In this document: one piece after another, positions 8,832 to 16,422 of the stretch
Layout of the letters: each line of letters opens with the position of its first letter
Position numbering within the stretch: position 1 is the first letter of the stretch
Assembly: GCA_031266635.1 (NCBI GenBank)
Contig: JAISAN010000218.1
Location: forward strand, 1 to 24,792
DNA from: Treponema sp.
Lineage (GTDB): Bacteria; Spirochaetota; Spirochaetia; Treponematales; Breznakiellaceae
Direction: 5' to 3'
DNA length: 24,792 bases
Notes under the pieces: generated by a model
What the model was told of the DNA's origin: nothing
What the model saw: only the letters and a program-made list of their open reading frames with translations
Databases searched by the model: none
Made by a program: the position numbers and the translations under genes

Positions 8832-10085
8832 CTATCGTGATTTACCGGCAATTGCCAGGGCAGTGTCGTAGGTTTCCATCGCCTTTTGCTGGGCCTGGGG
8901 TATGCTAAGCTGCTCATCCCAGGTAAAGGTAAAAAGGGCTTTTTGGGCGTCCCAGGCCTGGGCCATCTCGGGAATAATCGGCATGGGGTCTGAATAGGGG
9001 GCCTGTTCCTGAATACCTTTCATGTACTCATCGTCCCGAAGGCCGGGAATTACGCTGATATCCTTGTAGGCCGCCATTTTGCCGGTAGTCTCGTATAAGA
9101 TGGTTTCACCTTCAAGGCTTACAAGAAAATCCGTAAACGCAAACGCCGTGTCGATGTTCCGGGAATAGCTTGATACCACAACCACGATATTACCGCTGAA
9201 ACACCGGGGCTGCTGCCCATTTATGGTAGGCAGTTTGGTTATACCGAAATTGACGCCGTTTTTTACGGCGTCCTCAATACCCCAGGGCCCGCAGATGGTA
9301 AAGGGAACATTCCCCCGCTGAAAAGCGCCGATAGTTGCGTCGTAGGTGGCATCCGCCACTTTTACGTTAAAATATCTCCTGAAACTGTGGTGAAACTCCA
9401 CTCCCCGCCGGGCGGCCTCACTGTCCCAGCCCGGCACGGCAAAATCATCCATATCCGGCCCAAACAGCTGCATCCCAAAGGCGGTTAAAAAGAAATAATT
9501 GGTATAAGAGTCGTCCACCTGCCAGCGCAGGGCATAGCGGTTTTCCTGGGGCCGGTTGTACCTTTCGGCAAATCTCTGGATGGCCTCAAAACTCTCGGGC
9601 GGCGGCTCCCCGCCCAGAAGGTCCTTGTTATAAAAAAGGGCGATATTTTCCGTGGACACCGGAACTCCGTACAGGTCTCCTTCGGATGTACAGGTTTCCA
9701 GGGCGGCATCCAGCAGCAGCTCCCGGTATTTATCCTGCAGCTCAAAGGGAAAAGGTTCGGTGATGCCGTCAAGAATGGCGATCCCGATGTGATCGTGGGG
9801 CATAATAAACACGTCCGGCCCTATCCCCGCGGGGCCATCCAGCGAAACCTTGCCCCGGGTATCCACGGAACCTACATTTTCGTATTCAACGGTTACGTCA
9901 GGGTAGAGCCCGGTAAAGGCGCTTATTGCCCGTTCCGCCCAGGCGTCGTTGTCAAGCCAGACCATAAGGGAGCCGGAAACCCCGCCGGAACCCTGGGCGG
10001 CCCCCCCTCCCCTTCCCAGACAGCCTGAAAAAACGACCAGTATGGCCGCCAAAAGAAAAATTCCACCCGGTATAATTTTCTTCAT
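8832..10085 (-). CDS. malE: Maltodextrin-binding lipoprotein (family 1 solute-binding protein, MalE-like)
   Basis: This 417-residue substrate-binding protein has a signal peptide ending LVVFSGC (Cys22) and then a Gly/Ala/Ser-rich linker. It should be a lipid-anchored periplasmic protein delivering maltodextrins to MalFG. Typical family-1 features are visible: MVWLDNDAWAERAISAFTGL at the first domain, GIGPDVFIMPHDHIG, LYGVPVSTENIALFYNKDLL in the ligand cleft, and GPWGIEDA in the second domain. These resemble maltose/maltodextrin-binding proteins, but the exact ligand is inferred from context. It is the first gene of the minus-strand operon, preceded by a G-run ribosome-binding site (GGGGGG, 10090-10095) and an AT-rich promoter region. 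Confidence 0.88.
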   Translation of the reverse strand: MKKIIPGGIFLLAAILVVFSGCLGRGGGAAQGSGGVSGSLMVWLDNDAWAERAISAFTGLYPDVTVEYENVGSVDTRGKVSLDGPAGIGPDVFIMPHDHIGIAILDGITEPFPFELQDKYRELLLDAALETCTSEGDLYGVPVSTENIALFYNKDLLGGEPPPESFEAIQRFAERYNRPQENRYALRWQVDDSYTNYFFLTAFGMQLFGPDMDDFAVPGWDSEAARRGVEFHHSFRRYFNVKVADATYDATIGAFQRGNVPFTICGPWGIEDAVKNGVNFGITKLPTINGQQPRCFSGNIVVVVSSYSRNIDTAFAFTDFLVSLEGETILYETTGKMAAYKDISVIPGLRDDEYMKGIQEQAPYSDPMPIIPEMAQAWDAQKALFTFTWDEQLSIPQAQQKAMETYDTALAIAGKSR

Positions 10086-10460
10086 AGTACCCCCCGCAGA
10101 AAGTATAAACTAATTATAAAGGTAGTTCAAGAAATAAGAAAAGAAACCCATTCATTGAGAAAAAAATCCGGGATTTTCATAAGATTTTATGGACAGACCC
10201 TGTTTAGCCCCCTCCCGTCCGGGTTTTAGCGAATTGGCGAATTTACCGCAGCGTATCTCTTTTTTCCGGGAGACTTCATGATCCGGCGCCCGGCGTTTTT
10301 CCCCTGCCGGCGGATCGCAAATGTCCGATTAGGATTTTTTTATAAACTATACCAGTCTCTTACGATAAGTTGTCCTGTCCGGCGGCCGGCAAGGCGATAA
10401 TACCACAATAATTAAAAAGACACTTGAAAATTTTATTTATATTTTAGTTATCAGGAGAGC
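10086..10460. other. Divergent intergenic region between the two starch operons
   Basis: About 375 bp separate malE from the first lipoprotein gene, and no credible gene lies in it. The malE-side promoter lies at 10102-10141. The middle holds an imperfect inverted repeat: gatccg (10280-10285) pairs with cggatc (10311-10316), and inside it ccggc (10290-10294) pairs with gccgg (10306-10310). The plus-strand side becomes AT-rich from about 10396. GATAAT (10396-10401) could be a -10 for the lipoprotein operon, but no convincing -35 sits 16-18 bp upstream. The inverted repeat is the best candidate here for a regulator site. Confidence 0.5.
10102..10130 (-). promoter_or_regulatory. Candidate sigma70 promoter for the malEFG operon
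   Basis: On the minus strand TTGAAC (10130-10125) and TATACT (10107-10102) are separated by exactly 17 bp, the best match to consensus before malE. Transcription would then start near 10095, at the edge of the ribosome-binding site, giving a very short leader. A perfect TATAAT (10118-10113), five bases further upstream and overlapping the same region, would give a more usual leader of about 20 bases but lacks a good -35. Either could be used. No clear operator palindrome overlaps them. Confidence 0.55.
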
Positions 10461-10466
10461 GTGCTT

Positions 10467-10913
10467 ATGCCCAATAGAAAATTGCTCTTAATTAAAATTT
10501 TTGCTTTAGCGGGCGTGATATTAACGGTTCTGGCCTGCCGGAACCCTACAAGTCCCCAGTCTTCCAAACCCGCCCAAACGGGGACGGTCAAAGAAATAAG
10601 CCTTGCCATTGTCGATAAGGGGGGAACTCTTGAGGTCGCCGGAACGGCGGAAAATCTTATCATCTATAAAAAACCCGGTAAGCCCGGCAACGCGGATTCC
10701 CTGCGTCTTACGGTAAGCAACAGCGATTATACCTGCACCTGGTATGTGGACGGGGATTTACCGGGAATAAACGGGCCTGATATTACGATTAAGGCGGCGG
10801 AGTACGCGCTGGGCGGCCATACGGTACTGCTCAAAGCCAAAGACAATACGAGTGGTGTGCCGTGGTCAAAAAATATATTGTTTAGCGTTAAGCCAGGAAG
10901 CCAGGAGGATTGA
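10467..10913 (+). CDS. Small lipoprotein with one Ig-like domain
   Basis: This 148-residue lipoprotein has lipobox LTVLAC (Cys24). The ATG at 10467 is preferred over the in-frame GTG at 10461 because AGGAG (10453-10457) is nine bases from the ATG but only three from the GTG. The rest is one domain of about 95 residues beginning ISLAIVDKGG and containing CTWYVDGDLPG, LGGHTVLLKA and VPWSKNILFSV. The same order of motifs forms the C-terminal domain of the next protein (TIVDKGG, YAWYVDGGL, LGGHSILL, VPWSKII), so the two share a module. The pattern looks like an Ig-type beta-sandwich. No enzyme motif is seen. As first gene of the lipoprotein operon, it may be an accessory part of a surface starch-binding complex; that is inference. 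Confidence 0.8.
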   Translation: MPNRKLLLIKIFALAGVILTVLACRNPTSPQSSKPAQTGTVKEISLAIVDKGGTLEVAGTAENLIIYKKPGKPGNADSLRLTVSNSDYTCTWYVDGDLPGINGPDITIKAAEYALGGHTVLLKAKDNTSGVPWSKNILFSVKPGSQED

Positions 10914-10915
10914 TG

Positions 10916-13468
10916 ATGAAAAATTCAATGCGTTTTTTATGCGGACTAACGGCGTTAAGCGCCGTTTTTCTTCTGGCAGGATGTTCCAATACATTAGATC
11001 CCCAGGGCGTTTCGAGGGGTACGGGGTATGTTAAAATCAATCTTGACTCCGGGGAAAACCCGGCAAGCCCGGCGGCGGCCCGGACCCTGCTGCCTTCAAC
11101 GTTCAGCTTCGGTTCCTGCGACCTGAAATTTACCAAGGGCGCGGCAACGGTGGAAAAAACCGGCTGGGACCTGGATAACCCGGTGGAACTTGAGGAGGGA
11201 ACCTGGAAGCTGGAACTCAAGGCATACCTGGGAACCGGAGACGGTAAAACCCTGGCCGCGTCGGGCGTCAATTCCTCAATCAACGTTACCGCAAACGCTA
11301 CCAACCCGGCGCTGGTGAATATCACGTTTGTATCCCTTTCCGGAACAGGAAGCCTCGATTACACAATTGCCGATTCCAGCGGGATTACACTGGAATCGGC
11401 GGTAATCTCCTTTGCGGCCCTGAGCGGAACCGCCCCTGCCGACATTAATATCCTCGGCGGCTTTACGGGAAGCCAGGGCAATATTCCGGCGGGTCATTAT
11501 ATCGTAACCGTTACCCTTACAGGAGAAGGAAAAAAGGCGGTACGGCAGGAAGTGGCCCATATTTACAAAAACCAAATCTCCACCATGGCCTTTACCTTTG
11601 AGGCGGATAATTTCCATACCACAATAACAAGCGTAACGCTGGTGGGGGACATGACCGGTTGGTCTACCGGCGCGGCGATGACCAAAGACGATGACGACAC
11701 GTTTATATGGGCCGGAGATACCGCGGCCAATATGGGGTTCCGGTTCGAACTGCCGGGCGGAAAATGGCTGGTCCCCGAAAATAACGATGACCCGGTAAGC
11801 GCCGTTACGCCCGGCGAAACCGTTTGGGCGGCGGCGCATAACAACAGGGCATGGAAAATCACGGCGGCCGGTTACCACCTGATTAGGCTGGATCCCTCCG
11901 GCGGGAAGATATACCTCTCAACCCCGCAGGCAATAACGCTGGTTACCATAAACGGAGGAAATACCAGCGCGGCAAAGGGGAACACCAAGAACTTTATCGT
12001 TACCGTGGACGCGAAAAACGGGGCCGATGATACGGTAACCTGGAGCCTCAGCACCGATGCAGGAACGATAGATGCCGGTACTTCCATTAACCCAAGCACC
12101 GGCCTTCTTACGGTCGCTTCCGGCCAGGAAGATATAAGCCTGAAAGTCAAGGCCGTTTCCAATTTTGACAACGACAAATACGACGAAGTTACGGTTGCGG
12201 TTAACAACCTTCCCACGGTAACCGGCATAAGCGTCGCGGCGGCGGGGAATGTTACGGAAATTCTTCGGGGCGGCGTTACTTTGGACTTTACCGCGACGGT
12301 AAGCGTTGAAAACGGGGCCCCCAACACGGTGGTCTGGAGCCTGAGCGGGAAAGACAAAGACGGCCAGGCAGCCGCCCTTAACGCCGCAACCTCGATTACC
12401 GAAAACGGAACGGACAACAATAAAGCGGCGCTTTTCGTCGCGGCGGATGAAAACGCGGTGGACATTACCGTTACCGCCACGTCAAATTACGCGGGCTTTA
12501 CCACGGTATCCGGCGGTGCTTCGGTTTTCGTCAGGCGCTGCCAGGACCTGTATATAATCGGGGAGGATTTTGGCGGCTGGACTTTAGGGAACCCCGCCGG
12601 TACAACAGGGGTACAGATGACTTACGGAACCCGGGGTGTATACGGCTGGACCGGGGTGATGTATCAGGATCATACTTTTAAATTTCACGACGCCACGATT
12701 ACCGGCTGGAATGACGGCAAGTGGTTTAACGCGAACGGCAACGACATTGCCCCCGCCGGAACCATGCAGGTTATTCCTGATAACGCCAGCGGTCTTGCCA
12801 ATTCCTGGAAAACCGCCGCGGAAGGCCGTTATACCATCAGCCTGGATACCACGGCCCATACAGTTAATTTTACCCAGCATCCCTATGTTGCCATTTCAGT
12901 CAGCCCGAATCCGGTTTCGGCGGCCAAAGGATCGACCAAACAATTTACCGCCACGGTGGCCGCCTCAGGGGGCGCCACGAATGGGTATGAATGGGAACTT
13001 GGCGGAGCGGCTTCTTCAGCTACAACGCTTTCTTCCGCCGGGCTTCTGAGCGTCGGAGCGGATGAAACCGCCGCGACCCTGACCGTAAAGGCAAAATCGA
13101 CATATACGGCCGGGGGCTTTACGCCGGTAGAAGATACGGTAACGGTTACGGTTACAGAACCAACGGGAAACGCCGGTATCACTTTGACTATTGTGGATAA
13201 GGGCGGCGAACTTGACATTAGCGGCTGGCCGGGAACGCCCGTCATCCATAAATCCGGCGGGACCGGTTCCATCAGCCTGAACGCAACAAACGCCGCTTAT
13301 ACTTATGCCTGGTATGTAGACGGCGGTTTAGCGGGCGCCGGGGCCGCGCTTATGATTAGCGCCGCCAATTACCAGTTGGGAGGCCATTCCATATTACTGG
13401 TTGGCACAAAAGACGGGGTTCCGTGGTCAAAGATTATCGGTTCCTTTACGGTGGCGGCCCATCCCTAA
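10916..13468 (+). CDS. Large modular lipoprotein with SusE/SusF-like starch-binding and Ig-like domains
   Basis: This 850-residue protein has lipobox LLAGC (Cys23). The start is set at ATG 10916, seven bases after AGGAGG; the ATG at 10913, overlapping the previous stop, is also possible. Regions in order: a beta-rich N-terminal region of about 230 residues shared with the next lipoprotein; a module at about 237-337 (VTLVGDMTGWSTGAAM, TFIWAGDT, FRFELPGGKWLVPE, AWKITAAGYHLIRLD); a Big_2-like domain at 340-430; another Ig-like domain at 434-540; a second module at 541-657 (LYIIGEDFGGW, FKFHD, GRYTISLD); a Big_2-like domain at 658-746; and the YVDG domain at 753-850. The two modules have the order of short motifs typical of SusE/SusF starch-binding modules of Bacteroidota. 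Function as a surface starch-binding protein is inferred from this and from the amylase nearby. No catalytic residues are seen. Confidence 0.82.
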   Translation: MKNSMRFLCGLTALSAVFLLAGCSNTLDPQGVSRGTGYVKINLDSGENPASPAAARTLLPSTFSFGSCDLKFTKGAATVEKTGWDLDNPVELEEGTWKLELKAYLGTGDGKTLAASGVNSSINVTANATNPALVNITFVSLSGTGSLDYTIADSSGITLESAVISFAALSGTAPADINILGGFTGSQGNIPAGHYIVTVTLTGEGKKAVRQEVAHIYKNQISTMAFTFEADNFHTTITSVTLVGDMTGWSTGAAMTKDDDDTFIWAGDTAANMGFRFELPGGKWLVPENNDDPVSAVTPGETVWAAAHNNRAWKITAAGYHLIRLDPSGGKIYLSTPQAITLVTINGGNTSAAKGNTKNFIVTVDAKNGADDTVTWSLSTDAGTIDAGTSINPSTGLLTVASGQEDISLKVKAVSNFDNDKYDEVTVAVNNLPTVTGISVAAAGNVTEILRGGVTLDFTATVSVENGAPNTVVWSLSGKDKDGQAAALNAATSITENGTDNNKAALFVAADENAVDITVTATSNYAGFTTVSGGASVFVRRCQDLYIIGEDFGGWTLGNPAGTTGVQMTYGTRGVYGWTGVMYQDHTFKFHDATITGWNDGKWFNANGNDIAPAGTMQVIPDNASGLANSWKTAAEGRYTISLDTTAHTVNFTQHPYVAISVSPNPVSAAKGSTKQFTATVAASGGATNGYEWELGGAASSATTLSSAGLLSVGADETAATLTVKAKSTYTAGGFTPVEDTVTVTVTEPTGNAGITLTIVDKGGELDISGWPGTPVIHKSGGTGSISLNATNAAYTYAWYVDGGLAGAGAALMISAANYQLGGHSILLVGTKDGVPWSKIIGSFTVAAHP
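11051..11266 (+). repeat. Copy 1 of duplicated lipoprotein N-terminal region
   Basis: These 216 bp align without gaps to 13714-13929; counting by eye gives 28 mismatches (87% identity). Weaker similarity continues to about 11375 (GTGSLDYTIADSSGIT in protein). The high DNA identity inside otherwise different proteins points to fairly recent tandem duplication or gene conversion. Confidence 0.85.
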
Positions 13469-13497
13469 AAGCGGGATAAGCGCCACGCCGCGAATGG

Positions 13498-13529
13498 AGC
13501 TGCCCGCCCCCGCGGGCCGGCGGACAGCT
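13498..13529 (+). other. Intergenic hairpin after the first large lipoprotein gene
   Basis: The arms agctgcccgcc (13498-13508) and ggcggacagct (13519-13529) pair over 11 positions with one mismatch around a 10-base GC-rich loop. It lies in the 101-bp gap before the next lipoprotein gene and is not followed by a T-tract, so it is not a standard intrinsic terminator. It may stabilise or partition the mRNA. Confidence 0.6.
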
Positions 13530-13569
13530 TCCTGAGCCTTACATCGAATTATGGGGCAAGAGGGCAAAT

Positions 13570-16353
13570 ATGAAGAAAATACCGTGTTTTATGTGCGGAC
13601 TGGCAGTTTTCGCCGCCATATCGCTTATGACAGGATGTTCCAATCCGTTTGAGCTTCCGGCGTCTTCCGGCGGGACCGGGGGAAAGGGATATGTAACAAT
13701 CAGCCTCAACGCCGGGGAAAACCCGGTAAGCCAGGCGGCGGCCCGGACCCTGCTGCCCTCTTCGTTCAGCTTCGATTCCTGCGACCTGAAATTTACCAAA
13801 GACGCGGCGGTGGTGGAAAAAGCAGGCTGGAACCTGAATAACCCGGTGGAACTTGAAACGGGAATCTGGGCGCTGGAACTCAAGGCATATATGGGAACCG
13901 GAGCCGGCAAAACATTGGCCGCCTCGGGCCTCAGCCCGTCAATCAGTGTTACCCAGGATACCACTACCCCGGTTACCGTGCATATCGCGTTTGTATCCCT
14001 TTTCGGGACAGGAAGCCTCGATTACGCGATTAGCAATTCCGGCGGGATTACACCGGCGGCGGCAAAGATCGTCCTGAAACGGCTGGATACCACGGCGGCG
14101 GATATAGAGATCGACTTGCTTGCCGGCGGATATACGGGGATAAAGAGTCCCATAGCCTCCGGTTATTACCTGGCCACTGTTATCCTTGAAACCCGCATCA
14201 ATGGCAACCCGGATAAAAAGGCGGTTTGGAGCGATCAGGTCAATATCTACGAGAATCAAACCACTAATTTCGTCTACGATTTTATAGATGCAAATTTCCA
14301 TAGAGTTATTGAGCATATATGGATCGTAGGGACCATGAATTCATGGCAGCTCCCCGGTACGGAGATGAGCAAAGAAAGTAACGGGATTTTTACCTGGGCA
14401 GGGGATGTAAATATTGACGACACCTTCAGGTTCAGCCTTACCGACACCGGCGGCTGGGCTCCGGGGACCGAATGGAAGGGAGACTGGTTTGCCCCTGCCG
14501 TGAACGACAGCCTGGTAGGCGCCGCCGTTTATGACATGGAGTTTATAAGCGAATATAAAGGCGCCAACAATGCGTGGAAGTTTAGCGGCGCCGCTTATTA
14601 TCTAATTACAATAGACACCGGCGCCCTCCGGATGACGGCGGCAAAACCGGTTATTGTTACCGGACTGACGATAAACGGCGGTGATACCAGCGCGGCAAAG
14701 GGGAGTACAAAAACCTTTAGCGCCACCGTAAACGGCCATAATGTTACCAACCAGGGAGTTACCTGGGCTCTTGCGGGGAATGAACACGCGGAAACAAAAA
14801 TAGACGCTAACACCGGGGAATTATTCATCCACAGCGCGGAAACCGCAGCGTCCCTAAGCGTTACGGCGGCTTCCGTGGTTGATACCACCGTATCCGGCAG
14901 CGTTACGGTTACGGTAACGGGAAAAACGCCCCTGGCCGCCGTATCCAAACCTGGTTTAAGCGGAGGCATCGCGAGCTGGAGCGGTATATCTGATGAAACC
15001 CATGTACTCGCGTACACGGTACAATTATACAAGGACGGATCATCGGCAGGGGCCGCGGGGACAATCGCCAAGGGACAAACGTATTCCCATGATTTCCGCT
15101 CCCTTATTATCGGGGCCGGTTCAGGGGACTATACCGTGCGGGTAACCGCCGCCGCCGCCGATCCGGGGGACGGACAATACGCGGATTCCAACCCTTCCGC
15201 CGCGTCCGACATCCAAACGGTAATATGGAGCGATATTGCGCAATATACATGGGCAGGCGGCAATTCATATACGTTGACGGAAAACGCGAACCTGGCTTCC
15301 GGCGGTTTTGTAATTCCCGCCGGGATGACGCTCATTATTGATTCGTCCAAAAGCTTTACGGCGGGCTCCCTCACGCTGGCCGCCGGTGTATGGAAGGCGA
15401 GCGGGGCCGCTGTTACCATTACGCCAAATACGATTACGCTGGGCGATCACAGCTCCCCCGGATTCGGCAATGGCGACGGCGGTCAATCCGCGGTTCTGAC
15501 CGGCTCCAGCGCCGGGACCAATACTTTTACGGTTTCCGGCGGGGCCATAACGCTGGGGCAAAGCGGAAGCGGCGGTCATTCTCTTACCGTAACGGGGACT
15601 TCGGTTTCTTCATTATTAAGCCTTGGGGCGGACGCGCGGATATTTATAAAAGCCGGCGAAGGGCTGATGATACAGTCCGCCACCCTGGTAACCGGGGACT
15701 ACCTTGATATTGGTCCGGGTGAATGGAAAGCGACCGCGGCAAACGCCCACTTCGCGGCAAACAACATCTCTCTTTACGATGCGCTTGGCGCCAGGCTGGG
15801 CAAGGATGACGGAAACGCCGCTACCGTATTGGCCGGACCATTTGAACCAGGTAAAGCGGTCGACGCGACAACCTATACCGCTTCCGGCGCAAAACTTACC
15901 CTGGGTCAGAACGGGAATGCCCTTACCATTACCGGGGATTCACCGGCCGCCACATTAAGCGCCGGCGCAACGGCGGGGTTTTGGGTAAAGGCCGGCCTGA
16001 CGCTCAGCACCGCAATCCTTGACATGAGTACGGACAATGACTGGTGCGGCGCCATCTATCTGGCCGGTACTCCCGGTATTACCCTCGCCAATTCCAACAG
16101 CGTACTTTTGTTCAATAACGACGCTGAAGGCGGCGGGACATATCCCCTGGCCTACAACAGTCCCGACATACACGCAAAAATAACGATTGGCTCATCTGTC
16201 GTCGTGAAGGCGATATGGAATGACGCCTGGAAAAATGGCGGTCCACACAATGAACGTTTCGCCTCTTTTACCGGGGCTTCAAGCGACAACGCTATTGAGA
16301 GAAGCGAAGCCGAAATTATTTGGCTGACGAAACGGCTAAAGTTTAAGGATTAG
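13570..16353 (+). CDS. Large modular lipoprotein: SusE-like module, Ig, FN3-like and beta-solenoid-like repeats
   Basis: This 927-residue lipoprotein has lipobox SLMTGC (Cys23) and an ATG at 13570 with AGAGGG upstream. The N-terminal 240 residues are paralogous to those of the preceding protein. Then follow a SusE/SusF-like module (about 248-360: IWIVGTMNSWQLPGTEM, IFTWAGDV, FRFSL, AWKFSGAAYYLITID), a Big_2-like domain (362-451, INGGDTSAAKGSTKTFSATV), an FN3-like domain (453-552) and a long Gly/Ala/Thr-rich C-terminal part (556-880). That last part has an internal duplication (633-707 and 745-817) suggestive of a beta-solenoid or stacked beta-sandwich. No catalytic motif is visible. It is probably a surface-exposed glycan-binding or adhesion protein working with the amylase encoded next. 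It has one SusE-like module where its neighbour has two, so the pair is not redundant. Confidence 0.8.
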   Translation: MKKIPCFMCGLAVFAAISLMTGCSNPFELPASSGGTGGKGYVTISLNAGENPVSQAAARTLLPSSFSFDSCDLKFTKDAAVVEKAGWNLNNPVELETGIWALELKAYMGTGAGKTLAASGLSPSISVTQDTTTPVTVHIAFVSLFGTGSLDYAISNSGGITPAAAKIVLKRLDTTAADIEIDLLAGGYTGIKSPIASGYYLATVILETRINGNPDKKAVWSDQVNIYENQTTNFVYDFIDANFHRVIEHIWIVGTMNSWQLPGTEMSKESNGIFTWAGDVNIDDTFRFSLTDTGGWAPGTEWKGDWFAPAVNDSLVGAAVYDMEFISEYKGANNAWKFSGAAYYLITIDTGALRMTAAKPVIVTGLTINGGDTSAAKGSTKTFSATVNGHNVTNQGVTWALAGNEHAETKIDANTGELFIHSAETAASLSVTAASVVDTTVSGSVTVTVTGKTPLAAVSKPGLSGGIASWSGISDETHVLAYTVQLYKDGSSAGAAGTIAKGQTYSHDFRSLIIGAGSGDYTVRVTAAAADPGDGQYADSNPSAASDIQTVIWSDIAQYTWAGGNSYTLTENANLASGGFVIPAGMTLIIDSSKSFTAGSLTLAAGVWKASGAAVTITPNTITLGDHSSPGFGNGDGGQSAVLTGSSAGTNTFTVSGGAITLGQSGSGGHSLTVTGTSVSSLLSLGADARIFIKAGEGLMIQSATLVTGDYLDIGPGEWKATAANAHFAANNISLYDALGARLGKDDGNAATVLAGPFEPGKAVDATTYTASGAKLTLGQNGNALTITGDSPAATLSAGATAGFWVKAGLTLSTAILDMSTDNDWCGAIYLAGTPGITLANSNSVLLFNNDAEGGGTYPLAYNSPDIHAKITIGSSVVVKAIWNDAWKNGGPHNERFASFTGASSDNAIERSEAEIIWLTKRLKFKD
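13714..13929 (+). repeat. Copy 2 of duplicated lipoprotein N-terminal region
   Basis: This is the partner of 11051-11266: same length, no gaps, 28 mismatches counted by eye. In protein it covers GENPVSQAAARTLLPSSF to KTLAASG. Confidence 0.85.
15466..15690 (+). repeat. C-terminal repeat unit 1 of the second large lipoprotein
   Basis: Residues 633-707 carry the ordered motifs SAVLTG, TNTFTVSGGAITLGQSG, SLTVTG and ARIFIKAGEGL. The same order recurs in 15802-16020. It is visible at protein level and much diverged at DNA level. Boundaries are approximate. Confidence 0.65.
15802..16020 (+). repeat. C-terminal repeat unit 2 of the second large lipoprotein
   Basis: Residues 745-817 repeat the order of unit 1: ATVLAG, TTYTASGAKLTLGQNG, ALTITG and AGFWVKAGLTL. 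The conserved core is S-G-[GA]-x-[IL]-T-L-G-Q. Boundaries are approximate. Confidence 0.65.
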
Positions 16354-16362
16354 GCGAATGGA

Positions 16363-16395
16363 CTTGTTCGATAACCCGGCTGCTTATCGAACAAG
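16363..16395 (+). other. Perfect 12-bp intergenic hairpin before the amylase gene
   Basis: The arms cttgttcgataa (16363-16374) and ttatcgaacaag (16384-16395) are perfectly complementary around a 9-base loop. It sits between the second large lipoprotein and the lipoprotein amylase. No T-tract follows; an A-run and the amylase ribosome-binding site (AAGGAG, 16410-16415) come next. It is probably an mRNA processing or stability element, or a partial attenuator. Confidence 0.7.
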
Positions 16396-16422
16396 CCTTA
16401 TGTCTAAAAAAAGGAGCGGCTT

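Noticed and set aside
10424..10451. TTGAAA with AGTTAT 16 bp downstream as promoter for the lipoprotein operon
   Set aside because: Transcription would begin near 10458, downstream of the AGGAG ribosome-binding site (10453-10457), which would leave the mRNA without it.
10910..10918. TTG start for the first large lipoprotein
   Set aside because: It lies only one base after AGGAGG; ATG 10916 has proper spacing.
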